From positions 1 to 64,000 of the forward strand of contig UEIF01000008.1 in the NCBI GenBank assembly GCA_900468805.1: a DNA stretch of 64,000 nt, written 5' to 3'. The number at the start of each line of letters is the position of its first letter. The stretch's first letter is position 1. The notes beneath the pieces are model-generated. The model saw only the letters and a program-made list of their open reading frames with translations, had not been told where the DNA came from and searched no databases. Origin of the DNA: Hyphomicrobiales bacterium (GTDB lineage Bacteria > Pseudomonadota > Alphaproteobacteria > Rhizobiales > Rhizobiaceae). The position numbers and the translations under genes were made by a program. Shown here one piece after another: positions 34,942 through 45,267 of this stretch.

Positions 34942-36708
34942 TCAGGCGAGCGTCTGCTGGAGGGCGGTCGCCATCGCCCGCAGTGTAATGAAGGTCGAAG
35001 CGGCGCCCGGATCAATATGCCCGATAGACCGTTCGCCAAGCTTGGCTGAGCGGCCCCGGCGCGATTCCAGCGCGGCGGTCGCCTTCATGCCGGCTTCGCC
35101 GCCGTCGCGAGCAGCAATCAGCACTACCAAAGCGGAACCGCCATTTTCGGCTGCCTGCAATGCAGCCTCGACGGCCGGGACCCAGGCATCGATCATCGTC
35201 TTGTCGCCGGGCTCGGCGCGGCCGCGATCGCGAATGCCCTGGCAGGCAGCACTCAGCCATTCGGCCATGCCGATGCCGTCGAGATTGAGACGGTGGCTGA
35301 CCGCCATACCGGCCCGCAAGAAAGCGGTCGCGTAAAGCGGCCCGGAGGACGCGCCGACCGCATCGAGGAACGCCTTGGCCATGCGCTTGCAGATACTTTC
35401 GATCGTCTCGTCGTTCTGGATATCCTCCAGCGCATGTTGAACCGCCTTCCAGCCAATCTCCATCGTCACGCCGTGGTCACCATCGCCAATCACGCCGTCA
35501 AGCTCGGAGAGCAAGTTCTTCTCGGCAATGATCTGCTCACCGACCAAATGCATCATCGTACGGAAGATCGCCGGCGAAACGTCGCCATCCGTCAGGAGTT
35601 CCCGCGGCTTGTCCTGCGCCGTCGTTGTCATCTCTGCAACACGACCCGCCCTGCGGCTGCGCGTGGCGACAGCATCGGTCTTCTCGAAAGCGCCCACGGC
35701 CAGTGCCGGCGTACGGCAAGGATGATCGAGAAGGACCTGCAGAGTGTCATCAAGTTTCATCAGCGTCACCGAGGCGCCGGCCATTTCGAGCGAGGTCGCA
35801 TATTCGCCGACCCAGGATGCATGGATCTCGATGCCAAGGGCATCCAGCCGCTGCTTGACGCGACGGAAGATCACATAAAGCTCGATTTGCGAGGTCGCAC
35901 CGAGGCCGTTCACGAGGACGGCGACACGGTTGCCCGAAGCAAGGTCGAGCTCCTTCAAAAGCGCGTCCATCAGCTCGTCGGTCACCACATCTGCCGGCGC
36001 CAGTTTCTGACGCCTTATGCCGGGCTCGCCGTGCAGGCCCATGCCAATTTCCATGTCTTCGCCGCCGATGGTGAAGTTCGGTTTGCCGGTCTGCGGCAGC
36101 GAACAGGGGCTCAGTGCTACGCCAATGGATCGCGTCGCATCATTGGCAGCCAGCGCGAGAGCCTCGACGCGCGCCAGGGGCTCACCGATGTCGGCGGCTG
36201 CGCCTGCGATCTTGAAGACAAAGAAATCGCCGGCGATGCCGCGGCGTTCGGATCTCCGTTCGATTGGCGCGGAGGCCACGTCATCAGCAACTGCAATGTG
36301 GCGAGCGACGATGCCGCCCTGCTCCAGTTCCTCGGCGGCCATGGTGAAGTTCAGGACGTCACCCGTGTAATTGCCGTAAAGCATTAGCACTCCGACGCCG
36401 CCATCTGCCGCACGGGCTGCTTCAACAATATGGGCCGGGGAGGGGGAGGCAAAGACGTTGCCAACGGCTGCGGCATCGGCAAGCCCGCGCCCGACATAGC
36501 CGGCAAAGGCCGGCTCGTGACCAGAACCGCCACCGACGACGATCCCCACCTTGCCGTCGCGCGGTCCATCGACAGCGACGACGGCCCGCCCGGTTGCCCC
36601 TTCGACCCGCAGCATGTCGGGATGAGCTCCCACCATGCCTTCGATCATTTCCGCGATGATGTTGTCCGGCGCATTGATGAGCTTCTTGGTTTTGACTTCC
36701 TGGTTCAT
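34942..36708 (-). CDS. Dihydroxyacetone-kinase-family protein, DhaK-DhaL fusion
   Basis: The 588-residue protein joins a DhaK substrate domain (GGGSGHEPAFAGYVG near 58-72; the covalent-adduct His in MEIGMGLHGEPG near 220) to a DhaL ATP-binding domain (LDGVIGDGDHGVTM near 420, metal-binding Asp residues; GASSGPLYATAFLRA). Such single-chain enzymes phosphorylate dihydroxyacetone or tetruloses such as erythrulose using ATP. It lies in one operon with a sugar ABC importer, so it probably phosphorylates the imported sugar or polyol-derived ketose. The start at 36708 or 36726 is undecided. Confidence 0.85.
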   Translation of the reverse strand: MNQEVKTKKLINAPDNIIAEMIEGMVGAHPDMLRVEGATGRAVVAVDGPRDGKVGIVVGGGSGHEPAFAGYVGRGLADAAAVGNVFASPSPAHIVEAARAADGGVGVLMLYGNYTGDVLNFTMAAEELEQGGIVARHIAVADDVASAPIERRSERRGIAGDFFVFKIAGAAADIGEPLARVEALALAANDATRSIGVALSPCSLPQTGKPNFTIGGEDMEIGMGLHGEPGIRRQKLAPADVVTDELMDALLKELDLASGNRVAVLVNGLGATSQIELYVIFRRVKQRLDALGIEIHASWVGEYATSLEMAGASVTLMKLDDTLQVLLDHPCRTPALAVGAFEKTDAVATRSRRAGRVAEMTTTAQDKPRELLTDGDVSPAIFRTMMHLVGEQIIAEKNLLSELDGVIGDGDHGVTMEIGWKAVQHALEDIQNDETIESICKRMAKAFLDAVGASSGPLYATAFLRAGMAVSHRLNLDGIGMAEWLSAACQGIRDRGRAEPGDKTMIDAWVPAVEAALQAAENGGSALVVLIAARDGGEAGMKATAALESRRGRSAKLGERSIGHIDPGAASTFITLRAMATALQQTLA

Positions 36709-36744
36709 TCTACGTTCTTTCGTCATATCGATGCTGGCGGTTGC

Positions 36745-37707
36745 TTACGCGTCATGGCGGAGGTAACGGCGGGAGATGGCGTCGAAGGAGATGGCGAGCA
36801 CGACAATTGCGCCGGAGACGATGCCTTGCCAATAGGGTGACACGCCAAAAAGCACAATGATGTTCTCGATGATCGCGATGATGCCGGCGCCGAAGATAGC
36901 TCCGATCGGGCTGCCGATGCCGCCGGTGGTCGCCACTCCCCCGATGACGGAGGCCGCGATTGGCGCGAGCACCCAGGTATCGCCGATCGATGGCTGCGCC
37001 GTGCCGAGACGAGCCACCATCAGGACGCCGGCAAGCGCGGCAATTGCACCGGCCGCGACAAAGACGATCAGCCGGACGCGATCAACGCGGATACCAAGCA
37101 TGCGGGCGCCGGCCTGATTGTTGCCGATCGCATACATGTACCGACCGAACGGCGTCTTCAACATCACGAAAGTGGCAATGGCGAGGGCGGCCAGCATGAT
37201 GAGAAAGGGCGCGGGTATACCGAAGACATCACCTCGTCCGAGAACCTGAATTTCGCGCGGAATGCCCGTTATCGCAACACCGCGCGTCAGCACGAGGTTT
37301 GCGCCACCAAACATTCCGGCCGTACCGATGGTCAGCACGAGCGAATGAAGCTTGAGTACGGTGACCAACAGTCCGTTGAGAAGTCCAAGGCAGGCTCCGA
37401 GCAGGATCGCAAGCAGCATTGAGGAATACGGATCGAAGCCCAGCCGGATCATCAGGATACCGGAAATAACGCCGCACAGACCACCGACGACGCCGAGCGA
37501 CAGATCAAGCTCGCCAAGCACCATCAGCATGGATTGCGCGATGGTGATCAGCCCGACAAAGGCAAGTCCGCGGGCAATAACCGAAAGATTGTATGAGGTC
37601 AGAAAATAGGGTGAGATCAGCGCAGAAAGCGTGAAGATGACTGCAAGCGCCACGAAGACGCCGGCAAGCGGGCTGCGCATCAAAAGCGCAAAGGACTTAG
37701 TTTGCAT
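36745..37707 (-). CDS. Sugar/polyol ABC permease (RbsC-like)
   Basis: The ATG at 37707 lies inside the end of the ATPase gene and gives 320 residues with eight to ten hydrophobic helices. The conserved LELDLSLG-type segment (MLMVLGELDLSLG) and the GRYMYAIGNNQAGARMLGI loop identify BPD_transp_2 permeases of the ribose/xylose class. It forms the pore of the importer with the adjacent ATPase and binding protein. Confidence 0.88.
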   Translation of the reverse strand: MQTKSFALLMRSPLAGVFVALAVIFTLSALISPYFLTSYNLSVIARGLAFVGLITIAQSMLMVLGELDLSLGVVGGLCGVISGILMIRLGFDPYSSMLLAILLGACLGLLNGLLVTVLKLHSLVLTIGTAGMFGGANLVLTRGVAITGIPREIQVLGRGDVFGIPAPFLIMLAALAIATFVMLKTPFGRYMYAIGNNQAGARMLGIRVDRVRLIVFVAAGAIAALAGVLMVARLGTAQPSIGDTWVLAPIAASVIGGVATTGGIGSPIGAIFGAGIIAIIENIIVLFGVSPYWQGIVSGAIVVLAISFDAISRRYLRHDA

Positions 37708-39196
37708 CGGCTTTCGCCTCCGTGCCGAAAATGGCACCTATGAGTGTTTCATTGCGGGTGTTGGCCGTGTCGAACTCTCCGGTGATTCGGCCATGATGCA
37801 TCGTGACAATGCGGCTTGCGCACTTCTTGAGCTCATCGAGTTCAGAGGAGACGAGGATGACGCCGACACCCTCCTCGGCGAGGCCTCTCATGATCTTGTA
37901 GATCTCGCTCTTCGTGCGGATGTCGATGCCTTTCGTCGGCTCATCGAAGATGAGGACGCGTGGCCGCGTGGCCATTGCTCGGCCGATGATCGCCTTCTGC
38001 TGGTTACCGCCGGAAAGCTGCGATATCCGCTTGCCCATGCCGGCGGTGCGGATGCCGTAATCATTGATGATCTTCTGCACGGCCTCGCGCTCGCGGCCGT
38101 CGCTGATGCCGAAGGAGCCTTTGGTCAGCGAAAGGATGGAGATGCCGATATTCTCGCGCAGCGAAAGCAGCGGAAAGATGCCGTGATGCTTGCGCTCCTC
38201 GGAAAGATAGAGCATGCCGCCGGCAACCGAGGCCGACGTGTCGTTCAGTACCCACTGGTTGCCGTTGACGCGGACCTGCCCTGCTGACGCCTTGAGGAAG
38301 CCGAAGATCGTTTGCATGACTTCCGACCGTCCCGCGCCGACAAGTCCGGCAAAGCCGAGGATCTCGCCGCGTCGCAGTTCAAAGCTGACGTCCAAAAAAC
38401 GCGTTCCGCAGAGACCACGGACTTCCATGATCGTGTCGGTGACGGGTACCTGAGGACGGAAATGCTCGTCCATAGCGAGATCGCGCCCTGACATGGAGCG
38501 AATGAGATGCGTCTCCTTGATGTCGGCGATCTGTCCGCTTTCGACCTTTTCGCCGTTGCGCAGCACGGTGTAGTCGTCGCCGATCGCAAAGACTTCATCC
38601 ATCTTGTGGCTGATGAAGACGATTGCATGGTCGCGATCGAGCAGGCCACGGATGACCTTGAAGACGCGGTCCACCTCCACCCGCGTGAGTGACGAGGTCG
38701 GCTCGTCGAGGATGAGCACCTTCATGTTGGCATTGGTGCAGGCACGCGCGATCTGCAGCAGCTGCTGGTCCGATACTGAAATATTGGCGACGAGATCGCG
38801 GGGATCCGCCTCGATGCCGAAGCGTTCGAGAAAGCCGGTTGCTTCCTGAGCGAGCGCGCTGCGGTGCACGAGAAATCCGCCGTGCCCTGTCCGGTCAAAC
38901 GGCATGAACAGGTTCTCCGCGACGCTCATCTGCGGAAAGAGATTGAGTTCCTGCGGAACATAAGCGACGTTCTTGTAGAGCATCGGCTCGTTGGTCGGGT
39001 CGCGCCCGTCGATCTGAACCGTCCCGCGGGAGGGCCTGTCGGTGCCGGTGAGGATCTTGACCAGCGTCGACTTGCCAGCGCCGTTCTCGCCGGCCAGAAT
39101 GTGCGTGCGGCCAAGTTCGATCGAAAGATCGACATCGTTGAGGGCGGTCACGCCAGGAAAATCCCGACCGAGGCCGCGTGTTTCGAGATAAGCCAT
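37697..39196 (-). CDS. Sugar/polyol ABC ATPase with two nucleotide-binding domains (RbsA-like)
   Basis: The 499-residue protein has two ABC domains. The first has Walker A GENGAGKSTLVKIL and Walker B VLILDEPTSSLT. The second is degenerate at Walker A (GLVGAGRSEVMQTIF) but has the signature LSGGNQQKAIIGRA and Walker B VLIFDEPTKGID. This split between an active and a degenerate site is typical of RbsA/XylG/MglA. It overlaps the permease start by 11 bp. Confidence 0.9.
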   Translation of the reverse strand: MAYLETRGLGRDFPGVTALNDVDLSIELGRTHILAGENGAGKSTLVKILTGTDRPSRGTVQIDGRDPTNEPMLYKNVAYVPQELNLFPQMSVAENLFMPFDRTGHGGFLVHRSALAQEATGFLERFGIEADPRDLVANISVSDQQLLQIARACTNANMKVLILDEPTSSLTRVEVDRVFKVIRGLLDRDHAIVFISHKMDEVFAIGDDYTVLRNGEKVESGQIADIKETHLIRSMSGRDLAMDEHFRPQVPVTDTIMEVRGLCGTRFLDVSFELRRGEILGFAGLVGAGRSEVMQTIFGFLKASAGQVRVNGNQWVLNDTSASVAGGMLYLSEERKHHGIFPLLSLRENIGISILSLTKGSFGISDGREREAVQKIINDYGIRTAGMGKRISQLSGGNQQKAIIGRAMATRPRVLIFDEPTKGIDIRTKSEIYKIMRGLAEEGVGVILVSSELDELKKCASRIVTMHHGRITGEFDTANTRNETLIGAIFGTEAKADAN

Positions 39197-39226
39197 TTTA
39201 TACCTACACGTAGGACCGATATGAAA

Positions 39227-39250
39227 GAGGCGCGGAGCAACCCGCGCCTC
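39227..39250 (-). promoter_or_regulatory. Intercistronic stem-loop after the binding-protein gene
   Basis: GAGGCGCGG and CCGCGCCTC form a perfect 9-bp stem between the binding-protein gene and the ATPase gene; on the minus strand it is followed by TTTC. Such structures stabilise the upstream message or partly terminate transcription, giving more binding protein than ATPase. Confidence 0.6.
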
Positions 39251-39271
39251 GAAGCAATCCGATCGTGTCGA

Positions 39272-40216
39272 TCAGCCGCCCACGTTCTTCTTGGTGAGGA
39301 AGGCGTTGCCGGTGTCGAGGTAGCCGGGGACCGGGGCGCCTGTTGCCTGGGCCCAGAGCAGCATCACCGACCAGTAGCCTTGCAGTTCCGGCTGCGAGGC
39401 CGACGAGCTGTCGGCGACGCCGTTGCGGATCATGTCCAGCATTTCCGGCAGGTTATCGAGGCCGACGAGCGTGACCTTGCCCTGCTTGCCAGCTTCCACG
39501 ATCGCCTGACCGATACCGATCGGACCGGCGGCATCGGACGCGACCCAACCCTTCAGGTTTGGGTTTGCCTGCATGATGGCGGCAGCCTGCTGCTGGGCGG
39601 TCTCGATGCTGTCGTTGTCGATGCCTTCGGCAACGACGTTGATCCCCGGATGTTCGGCGAAGACCTTGCGGTGGCATTCGGCGCGGATCGAATGGTTCGG
39701 TGCGGTCGGTACGCCCTGCATGATGGCGACTTCGCCCTGGCCGCCGAGAACCTCGACGAGACGGCGCGCGGCGATCTTTGCCTGCTCGCAGAAGTCAGAG
39801 CCGATATGCGGGATTTCCATACCTTCCGGAGGCACGGAATCGAAGATTACCAGCGGAATCTTCTGCCCCTGCGCTTCTTCGAGCGAGGCGCGGTTGCCTG
39901 AGGGATCGAGCAGGTCGAGCGCCAGACCGTCCGGCCGCGTGGAGAGCGCACTATCGATGATCTGGTTCTGCTGCACGACGTCTGCGGCTTGCGGTGCCGA
40001 ATATACGATTTCGACGGACGCGCCGGTCTGGGCCTTGATGGCGGCTGCGGCCGCCTGCGCGCCGTTATTCACCTTGTCGAACCAGGGGTGCACGACTTTC
40101 GGCACGATGACGAAGCGATAGCTGTCTTTTTTGGTGGTTCCGATGGCGTCCTGTGCCCAGACGACGCCCGGGATTGCAAGTGCGGCGCATGCCAGCACTG
40201 CGGCTAGTTTCTTCAT
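39272..40216 (-). CDS. Sugar/polyol ABC periplasmic binding protein (ribose-type)
   Basis: The ATG at 40216, preceded by GGGAGGACATC, gives 314 residues with a signal peptide (MKKLAAVLACAALAIPGVVWA, cleaved after VWA). The mature protein has the Peripla_BP_4 pattern: FVIVPKVVHPWFDKVNNGA, GLALDLLDP, VAIMQGVPT and WVASDAAGPIGIGQAI. It opens the operon with the ATPase, permease and DhaK-type kinase. The ligand is probably a pentose, tetritol or similar polyol; this cannot be read from sequence. Confidence 0.88.
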   Translation of the reverse strand: MKKLAAVLACAALAIPGVVWAQDAIGTTKKDSYRFVIVPKVVHPWFDKVNNGAQAAAAAIKAQTGASVEIVYSAPQAADVVQQNQIIDSALSTRPDGLALDLLDPSGNRASLEEAQGQKIPLVIFDSVPPEGMEIPHIGSDFCEQAKIAARRLVEVLGGQGEVAIMQGVPTAPNHSIRAECHRKVFAEHPGINVVAEGIDNDSIETAQQQAAAIMQANPNLKGWVASDAAGPIGIGQAIVEAGKQGKVTLVGLDNLPEMLDMIRNGVADSSSASQPELQGYWSVMLLWAQATGAPVPGYLDTGNAFLTKKNVGG

Positions 40217-40791
40217 GATGTCCTCCCTTGGTGCAGGCGAAAAATCCTCCCGCCTGAGTATTGGAACGAGGGCTTTGCAAGGGGCTCGTTCCCACAACTC
40301 AAAGCCCGCGAGCACATCAATACATATGTAATTTTATTTTTACAATAGTAAATCTTCGCGCTGAAACTCCCTCATTTTCGCTATTTCGTTGGTTGAAAGG
40401 ACAGCAGACGCGAGCGGGGGCATCCGATCAGACTCTGTCGCAAGCTTTTAGAAACGGTTTGAGGCACGGCTTTCGCTGGACACGGTCGCAATCGAGGAGT
40501 TCTCGGCATTGCGCTGAGTGCGCGGTCGTGTCTATGGCTCAAAGTGATATCGATAGGCTCGATCTCCTCGCCGACCCAGACGAGCCGCGAGACCTGATCG
40601 GCTTCGTTGTCCACATCGGTGATGTCGCCGATACCGAATTCGCTCGACTCCGTCATGATGGTTTTTCAGAGCCTGACAAAACGAACATAGCGGTCTATGC
40701 TTGAGATCGATCTTCTGTCACCGCGCAGGCCGCTCCTCACCCTGATGGTATCTCAAGACCAACAGCACTGATGTACCAGGCACCCCCGTGC
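40217..40791. other. Promoter region of the sugar operon and gene-poor spacer
   Basis: The right side of the binding-protein gene start holds an AT-rich stretch (40318-40370) suitable for a promoter. Small frames at 40381-40704 on both strands have no recognisable motif and are left unassigned. Confidence 0.4.
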
Positions 40792-41303
40792 TCAACCGTC
40801 GAGCTCACTCCACTCTTCGCGTAGCAGTGACATCAGGACCAAATCCTCCCGGCTTCCGTCCTGAGCCGAAGCGCTTGGCGCATAGTGCCTTCCTGGATGA
40901 AGCCGATTCTTCTGTAGACATCTTTCGCATGCACATTAGAGGGGAGCAGGTCGAGCCAGAGCCGTCCGACATCGTGGAGAGCGAAGACCAGTCGGCAAAT
41001 CTGACGCAAGAATGCCGATCCGTGGCCCAAGCCCGTCTGCGCCATCGCGATGCGGTGAAGCTGGGCGTTCCCCATGCCGTCATCGTCCAGACGAACCACG
41101 GCGAAGCCGACGGGTTCCGCTCCGAGATGGCATAGAAGATAATTGGTGTTCGTCGTTTCGATCCGTCGCCGATGTTCGTCCGCATTGAAGCTGCCGATCA
41201 AAGCGGCATAACCAAGAGTGCGTTCTACCGACATGATAAAAGGAATGTCGGCTTCGGTGGCGGGGATGATCGAAAGAGGCTGCGCTGAAGGGGAAGTATC
41301 CAT
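40792..41303 (-). pseudogene. GNAT-family N-acetyltransferase with a 3' frameshift
   Basis: From ATG 41303 the protein reads as a complete GNAT domain: IIPATEADIPFIMSVER, HRIAMAQTGLGHGSAFLRQI (acetyl-CoA loop with Q/GxGxG/A-like pattern) and NVHAKDVYRRIGFIQEG. The expected C-terminal strand, LVLMSLLREEWSELDG, appears only one frame over, ending at 40792; one base seems to be missing near 40862. Either a recent mutation or a sequence error. Confidence 0.7.
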
Positions 41304-41379
41304 ATCGTCACTTCTTCCGTTCAGCACTCACGCGGACCGACGGTTTCGAGTGGCGCCTCATGCCAACCTTCGGCTCGGG

Positions 41380-41951
41380 TCAGGTAGGCAACACTGCGAT
41401 ATCCGCAGCGGCGATCGTAGCGAGCGACCGGCCGAGCCCCACTCCGACAGTCTGCACACCATGGCTGTCGTCACCGAGGGTGACAGGAATTCCCATTCTG
41501 TGGGGGCGTTCGAGAATTTGTGGAAGCGGGTAAACAGGCCCATAGCCATTGCGAAAGGCTGCGCAGTTGACGTCGAGTATGGATCCGTTCGCCTTGATGG
41601 CGTCGAGCGTCCTGTTGATGGAGCGAACGACCCGATCGGAGAAGACAAAGCCGGGAGGTTCGTATTTTCGAACGAGATCCAAATGCGCGACGATATCGGG
41701 CCTCAAGTCCCCCACCATACCCATCACCTGATCGAAATAGGCAAGGCGCGGTTCTCCGTGCCACCGAGATCGGCACCCAATGCCGCCGTGTCGCTTGCGG
41801 AGTAGTCAATCCATCTGCCACTGATGTCATGAACGCTGCCGACAATGTAATCGAAGGCATGGGCTACACGCAGCCGGATCATCGCTTCGAGCCAGCCTTC
41901 TGGCGGCAAGGTCTCCGTTTCCTGCCGGCGCGGCCTTTTCGATGCGATCAT
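41380..41951 (-). pseudogene. PHP-family histidinol-phosphatase-like protein, truncated and frameshifted
   Basis: Two minus-strand frames match consecutive parts of a PHP phosphoesterase: first FDYIVGSVHDISGRWIDYS, then, shifted near 41725, DIVAHLDLVRKYEP, ILDVNCAAFRNGYGPVYP and GIPVTLGDDSHGVQTVG. Metal-binding His/Asp residues typical of PHP domains are still visible. The N-terminal third is missing and the frame is broken. Confidence 0.65.
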
Positions 41952-42026
41952 GGATCCGGTCGAGCGTGTAGGATGTGGGATCGGGCGTAGCGAACCTACT
42001 TTCCGACCGAAAATTATATAGAAATA

Positions 42027-42086
42027 TTGGTCAGTAACAAGGCAAGCCTTTACTGACCAAAGTGTGTATCAAGATATTGGTCAGTG
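42027..42086. repeat. Long near-perfect inverted repeat plus a third copy of TTGGTCAGT
   Basis: TTGGTCAGTAA (42027-42037) and TTACTGACCAA (42050-42060) form an 11-bp inverted repeat whose interior AGGC/GCCT also pairs, giving a 34-nt hairpin. A further TTGGTCAGTG lies at 42077-42086. This could be a tandem operator, as GntR-type sites often contain TGGTC/GACCA, or the end of a lost mobile element. Confidence 0.5.
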
Positions 42087-42404
42087 GACGCCGCTTCGCA
42101 CCGTCCTTGCCGAATGGCCGCCTTGCAGCCTACGTCTTCGGCAGCGATCAGCCAACGATCGACCGCTTCCTCCACGGCTTCCCCCTCCGGCGGCGGCGTC
42201 ACAGCCGAGCTTGCGGAGGCAGTCGATGAACCGGACCTCAAGACGCTTTTCGAAAGGGGCCCGATGAGTAGCGAAATTGCTGAGACATGGCTCTAAGTAC
42301 GGTCCGGACAAGCCGCAGGCAGGGTACGACGTAGTCCCAGAACTGCCGTACCCCCATGCCTTTCATTCAAAGTTACCTTGTCTCTCATCGCTTTATGCTG
42401 AGGC

Positions 42405-42553
42405 TCACTTAATCGAAATGCGAAGCTCCGCACGGAGCCCACCCTCCGGTCGACTATACAAGAGGACGATGCCATTTAGCCGGCGCGCGGCCAGTTCAGC
42501 TATCGCCAGTCCCAGTCCGCCGCCCATTATCGCTCCAGCATATTCAATATAGT
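42405..42553 (-). pseudogene. Sensor histidine kinase, C-terminal fragment
   Basis: About 48 codons on the minus strand contain MGGGLGLAIAELAARRLNG, the G2 box and following helix of a HATPase_c domain, then a terminal GLRAELRISIK and a stop. The rest of the kinase is absent. Confidence 0.55.
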
Positions 42554-42618
42554 TCGATATAAGAGCCGCCCTTCGTGAGAAAGGCGGCCGAGCATCTACT
42601 GATGGAGCCGGGTGCCGC

Positions 42619-44535
42619 TCAGAACTCCGACCATTCCTCTGCTTTTATGGCGGTATTGCCGCGGATCATCTGGACCGACCTTCTAGCAGACAAGGGCGCG
42701 TTGGCAGAAGATATTGGGTTCGAATGTGACGACAATGGCGCCTGATCGCCAGGCAGCTTGAACTGATTGACGAGATCGCGCAGACGGGTGGCCTCTGAGG
42801 CCAGCGCTGCCGATGCCGCTGTCGATTGCTCCACCATCGCGGCATTTTGCTGTGTCGTCTGGTCCATTTGATTGACGGCGGTGTTGACTTCGGCAAGCCC
42901 CGTGGACTGCTCGCGAGCCGAAACGGCAATCGCATCCATCAAACCATTTATTTGCACGACGTGATCACCGATTGCCTTTAAAGCCGTGCCCGTTTCACCA
43001 ACCAGCGACACGCCGGAGCTGACCTGCGTTCCAGAAGCGGTAATCAGCGCCTTGATCTCCTTGGCCGCCTGCGCGGAGCGTTGGGCCAATTCGCGCACTT
43101 CCTGAGCGACGACCGCGAAACCTTTGCCGGCCTCACCGGCGCGTGCAGCTTCGACACCGGCGTTGAGCGCCAAGAGATTGGTTTGGAAGGCGATTTCGTC
43201 GATGACGCCGATGATGTTGGAGATCTGCCGAGAGCTTTCCTCGATCCGCCGCATGGCTTCGACCGCCTGCGAGACGACCTCGGCCGACTTGGCCGCATTC
43301 TGGTTGGCGAGCGCCGCGACGCTGCGGGCCTCCTCAGTGCGCTTCGAAGAGTTGCGAACGTTGACCGTAATCTGGTCCAAGGCTGCTGCCGTTTCTTCAA
43401 GGGCCGCGGCCTGCTGCTCTGTGCGTTTGGAAAGGTCGTTGGCGCCGCCTGAGATCTCGCGAGTGCCGCTGTCCATGCTGGCAACACTGTGCAGGACAGA
43501 GCCAATGGTCTGGGCGAGTTGCCGAAGCGAATCATTGAAGTTCTGCCGAAGCGGTTCGTAGTCAGTTGCGAAGGCTTCGTTGAGCTGGAAGGAGATGTCG
43601 CCTTCCGCCAGGCGTTTCAGACCCTCGCCCAGGGTTTCGGTAGCGTGACGAAGTTTTCCGGCCTCTTCCTGCATCCGTTTCTGGCTGGCGAGGCGTGTTT
43701 CCTCGGTTTGCCCGCGGGCGGCCTCCGCCTCTTCTTCGAGTTGCCTGTTGGCAATCGCGTTCTGTCGGAAAACTTCGACGGCGGCGGCCATTTGTCCAAC
43801 CTCATCCTTACGGCCGACGCCGGGAATAGCGATGGCAGTGTCGCCGGAGGCCAAGGTTCTCATGGAGCCGGCAATCTGAACCAGCGGTGAGACGAGGCTC
43901 TTCTGCAGCAGGAACAGCAGGGTTACGACAGCCGCCGCCATGGCGGCGGCGCCCAGGAGAATAGTCATGCGGGCGGTGTCAGCAGCCTCATTCGCGCCCT
44001 TCGTGCGTCCGTCCAGTAGGGCGGCCTCATCGGCAGTGATCTCTGCAATCTTTGCACGAACTCCGTCCATCCATTTCTTGCCTGCGCCTTCCATTTCCAT
44101 GGCACGCGCCTGCTCGATGGTGGCCGGGTTGCGCATTAGCGCAATCTCTTTGGTCGCGACTTCTGCCGTCCAACCTTTAACGAGCACGTCAAGGTCGGCA
44201 AGGCGTTTCTGCTGGGAGCTGTTGTCCGATGTCAGTTTGACGACGTCATCAAAGGCCGCCTTGTAGTTCTTCTCCCCACTATTGTACGGCGCGAGAAAGT
44301 CCTCGTTACCGGAGATCAGGTAGCCGCGCACGCCGGTTTCGCGATCAACCATCGCCGCAACGATCGCCTCGGCTTGCTTCAGCACCTCATAGGTATGAAC
44401 GGTCCATCCGTTGGCCGTCTGCTGATATGACAATGACGACCAACTCAGGGCGTTGACGACGAGGCTGATGACGATCACAAGCGCAAAGGCTGCGATCATC
44501 TTCACGAGCGTGCGGAGATTGTTAAGAAGCTGCAT
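42619..44535 (-). CDS. Methyl-accepting chemotaxis protein
   Basis: The ATG at 44535 gives 638 residues. TM1 lies at about 9-31, followed by a periplasmic CHASE3-like helical domain ([20 protein letters not shown]), TM2 at about 190-212, a HAMP domain and a second HAMP-like segment ([15 protein letters not shown]). The signalling domain has the hairpin tip [20 protein letters not shown]. The protein ends in EEWSEF, a WxxF tail of the kind that tethers CheR/CheB. It probably senses a small periplasmic ligand; no ligand can be assigned. Confidence 0.92.
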   Translation of the reverse strand: MQLLNNLRTLVKMIAAFALVIVISLVVNALSWSSLSYQQTANGWTVHTYEVLKQAEAIVAAMVDRETGVRGYLISGNEDFLAPYNSGEKNYKAAFDDVVKLTSDNSSQQKRLADLDVLVKGWTAEVATKEIALMRNPATIEQARAMEMEGAGKKWMDGVRAKIAEITADEAALLDGRTKGANEAADTARMTILLGAAAMAAAVVTLLFLLQKSLVSPLVQIAGSMRTLASGDTAIAIPGVGRKDEVGQMAAAVEVFRQNAIANRQLEEEAEAARGQTEETRLASQKRMQEEAGKLRHATETLGEGLKRLAEGDISFQLNEAFATDYEPLRQNFNDSLRQLAQTIGSVLHSVASMDSGTREISGGANDLSKRTEQQAAALEETAAALDQITVNVRNSSKRTEEARSVAALANQNAAKSAEVVSQAVEAMRRIEESSRQISNIIGVIDEIAFQTNLLALNAGVEAARAGEAGKGFAVVAQEVRELAQRSAQAAKEIKALITASGTQVSSGVSLVGETGTALKAIGDHVVQINGLMDAIAVSAREQSTGLAEVNTAVNQMDQTTQQNAAMVEQSTAASAALASEATRLRDLVNQFKLPGDQAPLSSHSNPISSANAPLSARRSVQMIRGNTAIKAEEWSEF

Positions 44536-45267
44536 GATTGCTTTCCGGTTGGCGGTGGTTCTGCGGCGCCGGACCAAGCGGCTCGCAACCACGGGCGGGG
44601 TGCTGATGATGGTAGAATTTCACATTGCTGCTTTTCTGACTGCTGCACGCGCGATGTCGATGCCCATCAATCTTGGGCACAAGATTTCCGGGAATGGGAA
44701 TTCACAGCAAAGGGAAGCATTCGATGGTTGGGGCCGCCGGAAAGCGGCGACGGCGGGTTTGCCACGAGTGGTTCATCATGAGCTTCGTGGCGTATTGACC
44801 CGGCAGGATCACGGGATTCTAAATACGTTTATTGCAAAATAAAGCTAATAAAGTTCTAAATTAGAGAATCTTCGTGAAATGTTGGTCGCACCATCTGATC
44901 TTTTTCTAGATATGGTTCTCGGTTGGGCCAAGAGCGTTTCCTTTATATACTTGTAGGACGTTCACATGTGCGGACTCAACTGTGGGTAGGGCTCAGAAAT
45001 ACAACGCCACAGCCAATGAACCTCGGTCTTGGACGGCATTGAAGGCGCTGGAAGCAGTGCTGGCGTCAACACACTCCGCGAGATCCAACCTGATCCGTCG
45101 CTCTGTGGTCAGATAACGTCAGTGAGGCCTTACGCTTCTTAGCCTATGGAAATCCCCTGACGTGTCTTCAAAATGCATTTTGCCTTTCAGGACTAGTGAT
45201 TTAACAATCGACTGAAGTGATTGGCTAAAGCGCAACAGCGATGAGACGGGTCTACGTTCGTACCCTT
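44536..45267. other. Chemoreceptor upstream region and gene-free stretch
   Basis: No supportable gene over about 730 bp. It includes the chemoreceptor promoter region and an AT-rich patch near 44820-44900. Confidence 0.45.

Noticed and set aside
35293..36387. Long plus-strand frame (364 codons) opposite the DhaK-DhaL gene
   Set aside because: Antisense to a protein with complete catalytic motifs; Arg/His-rich composition typical of a shadow frame.
38864..39901. Long plus-strand frame (345 codons) across the ABC ATPase and binding-protein genes
   Set aside because: It crosses the intergenic stem-loop and two well-supported minus-strand genes.
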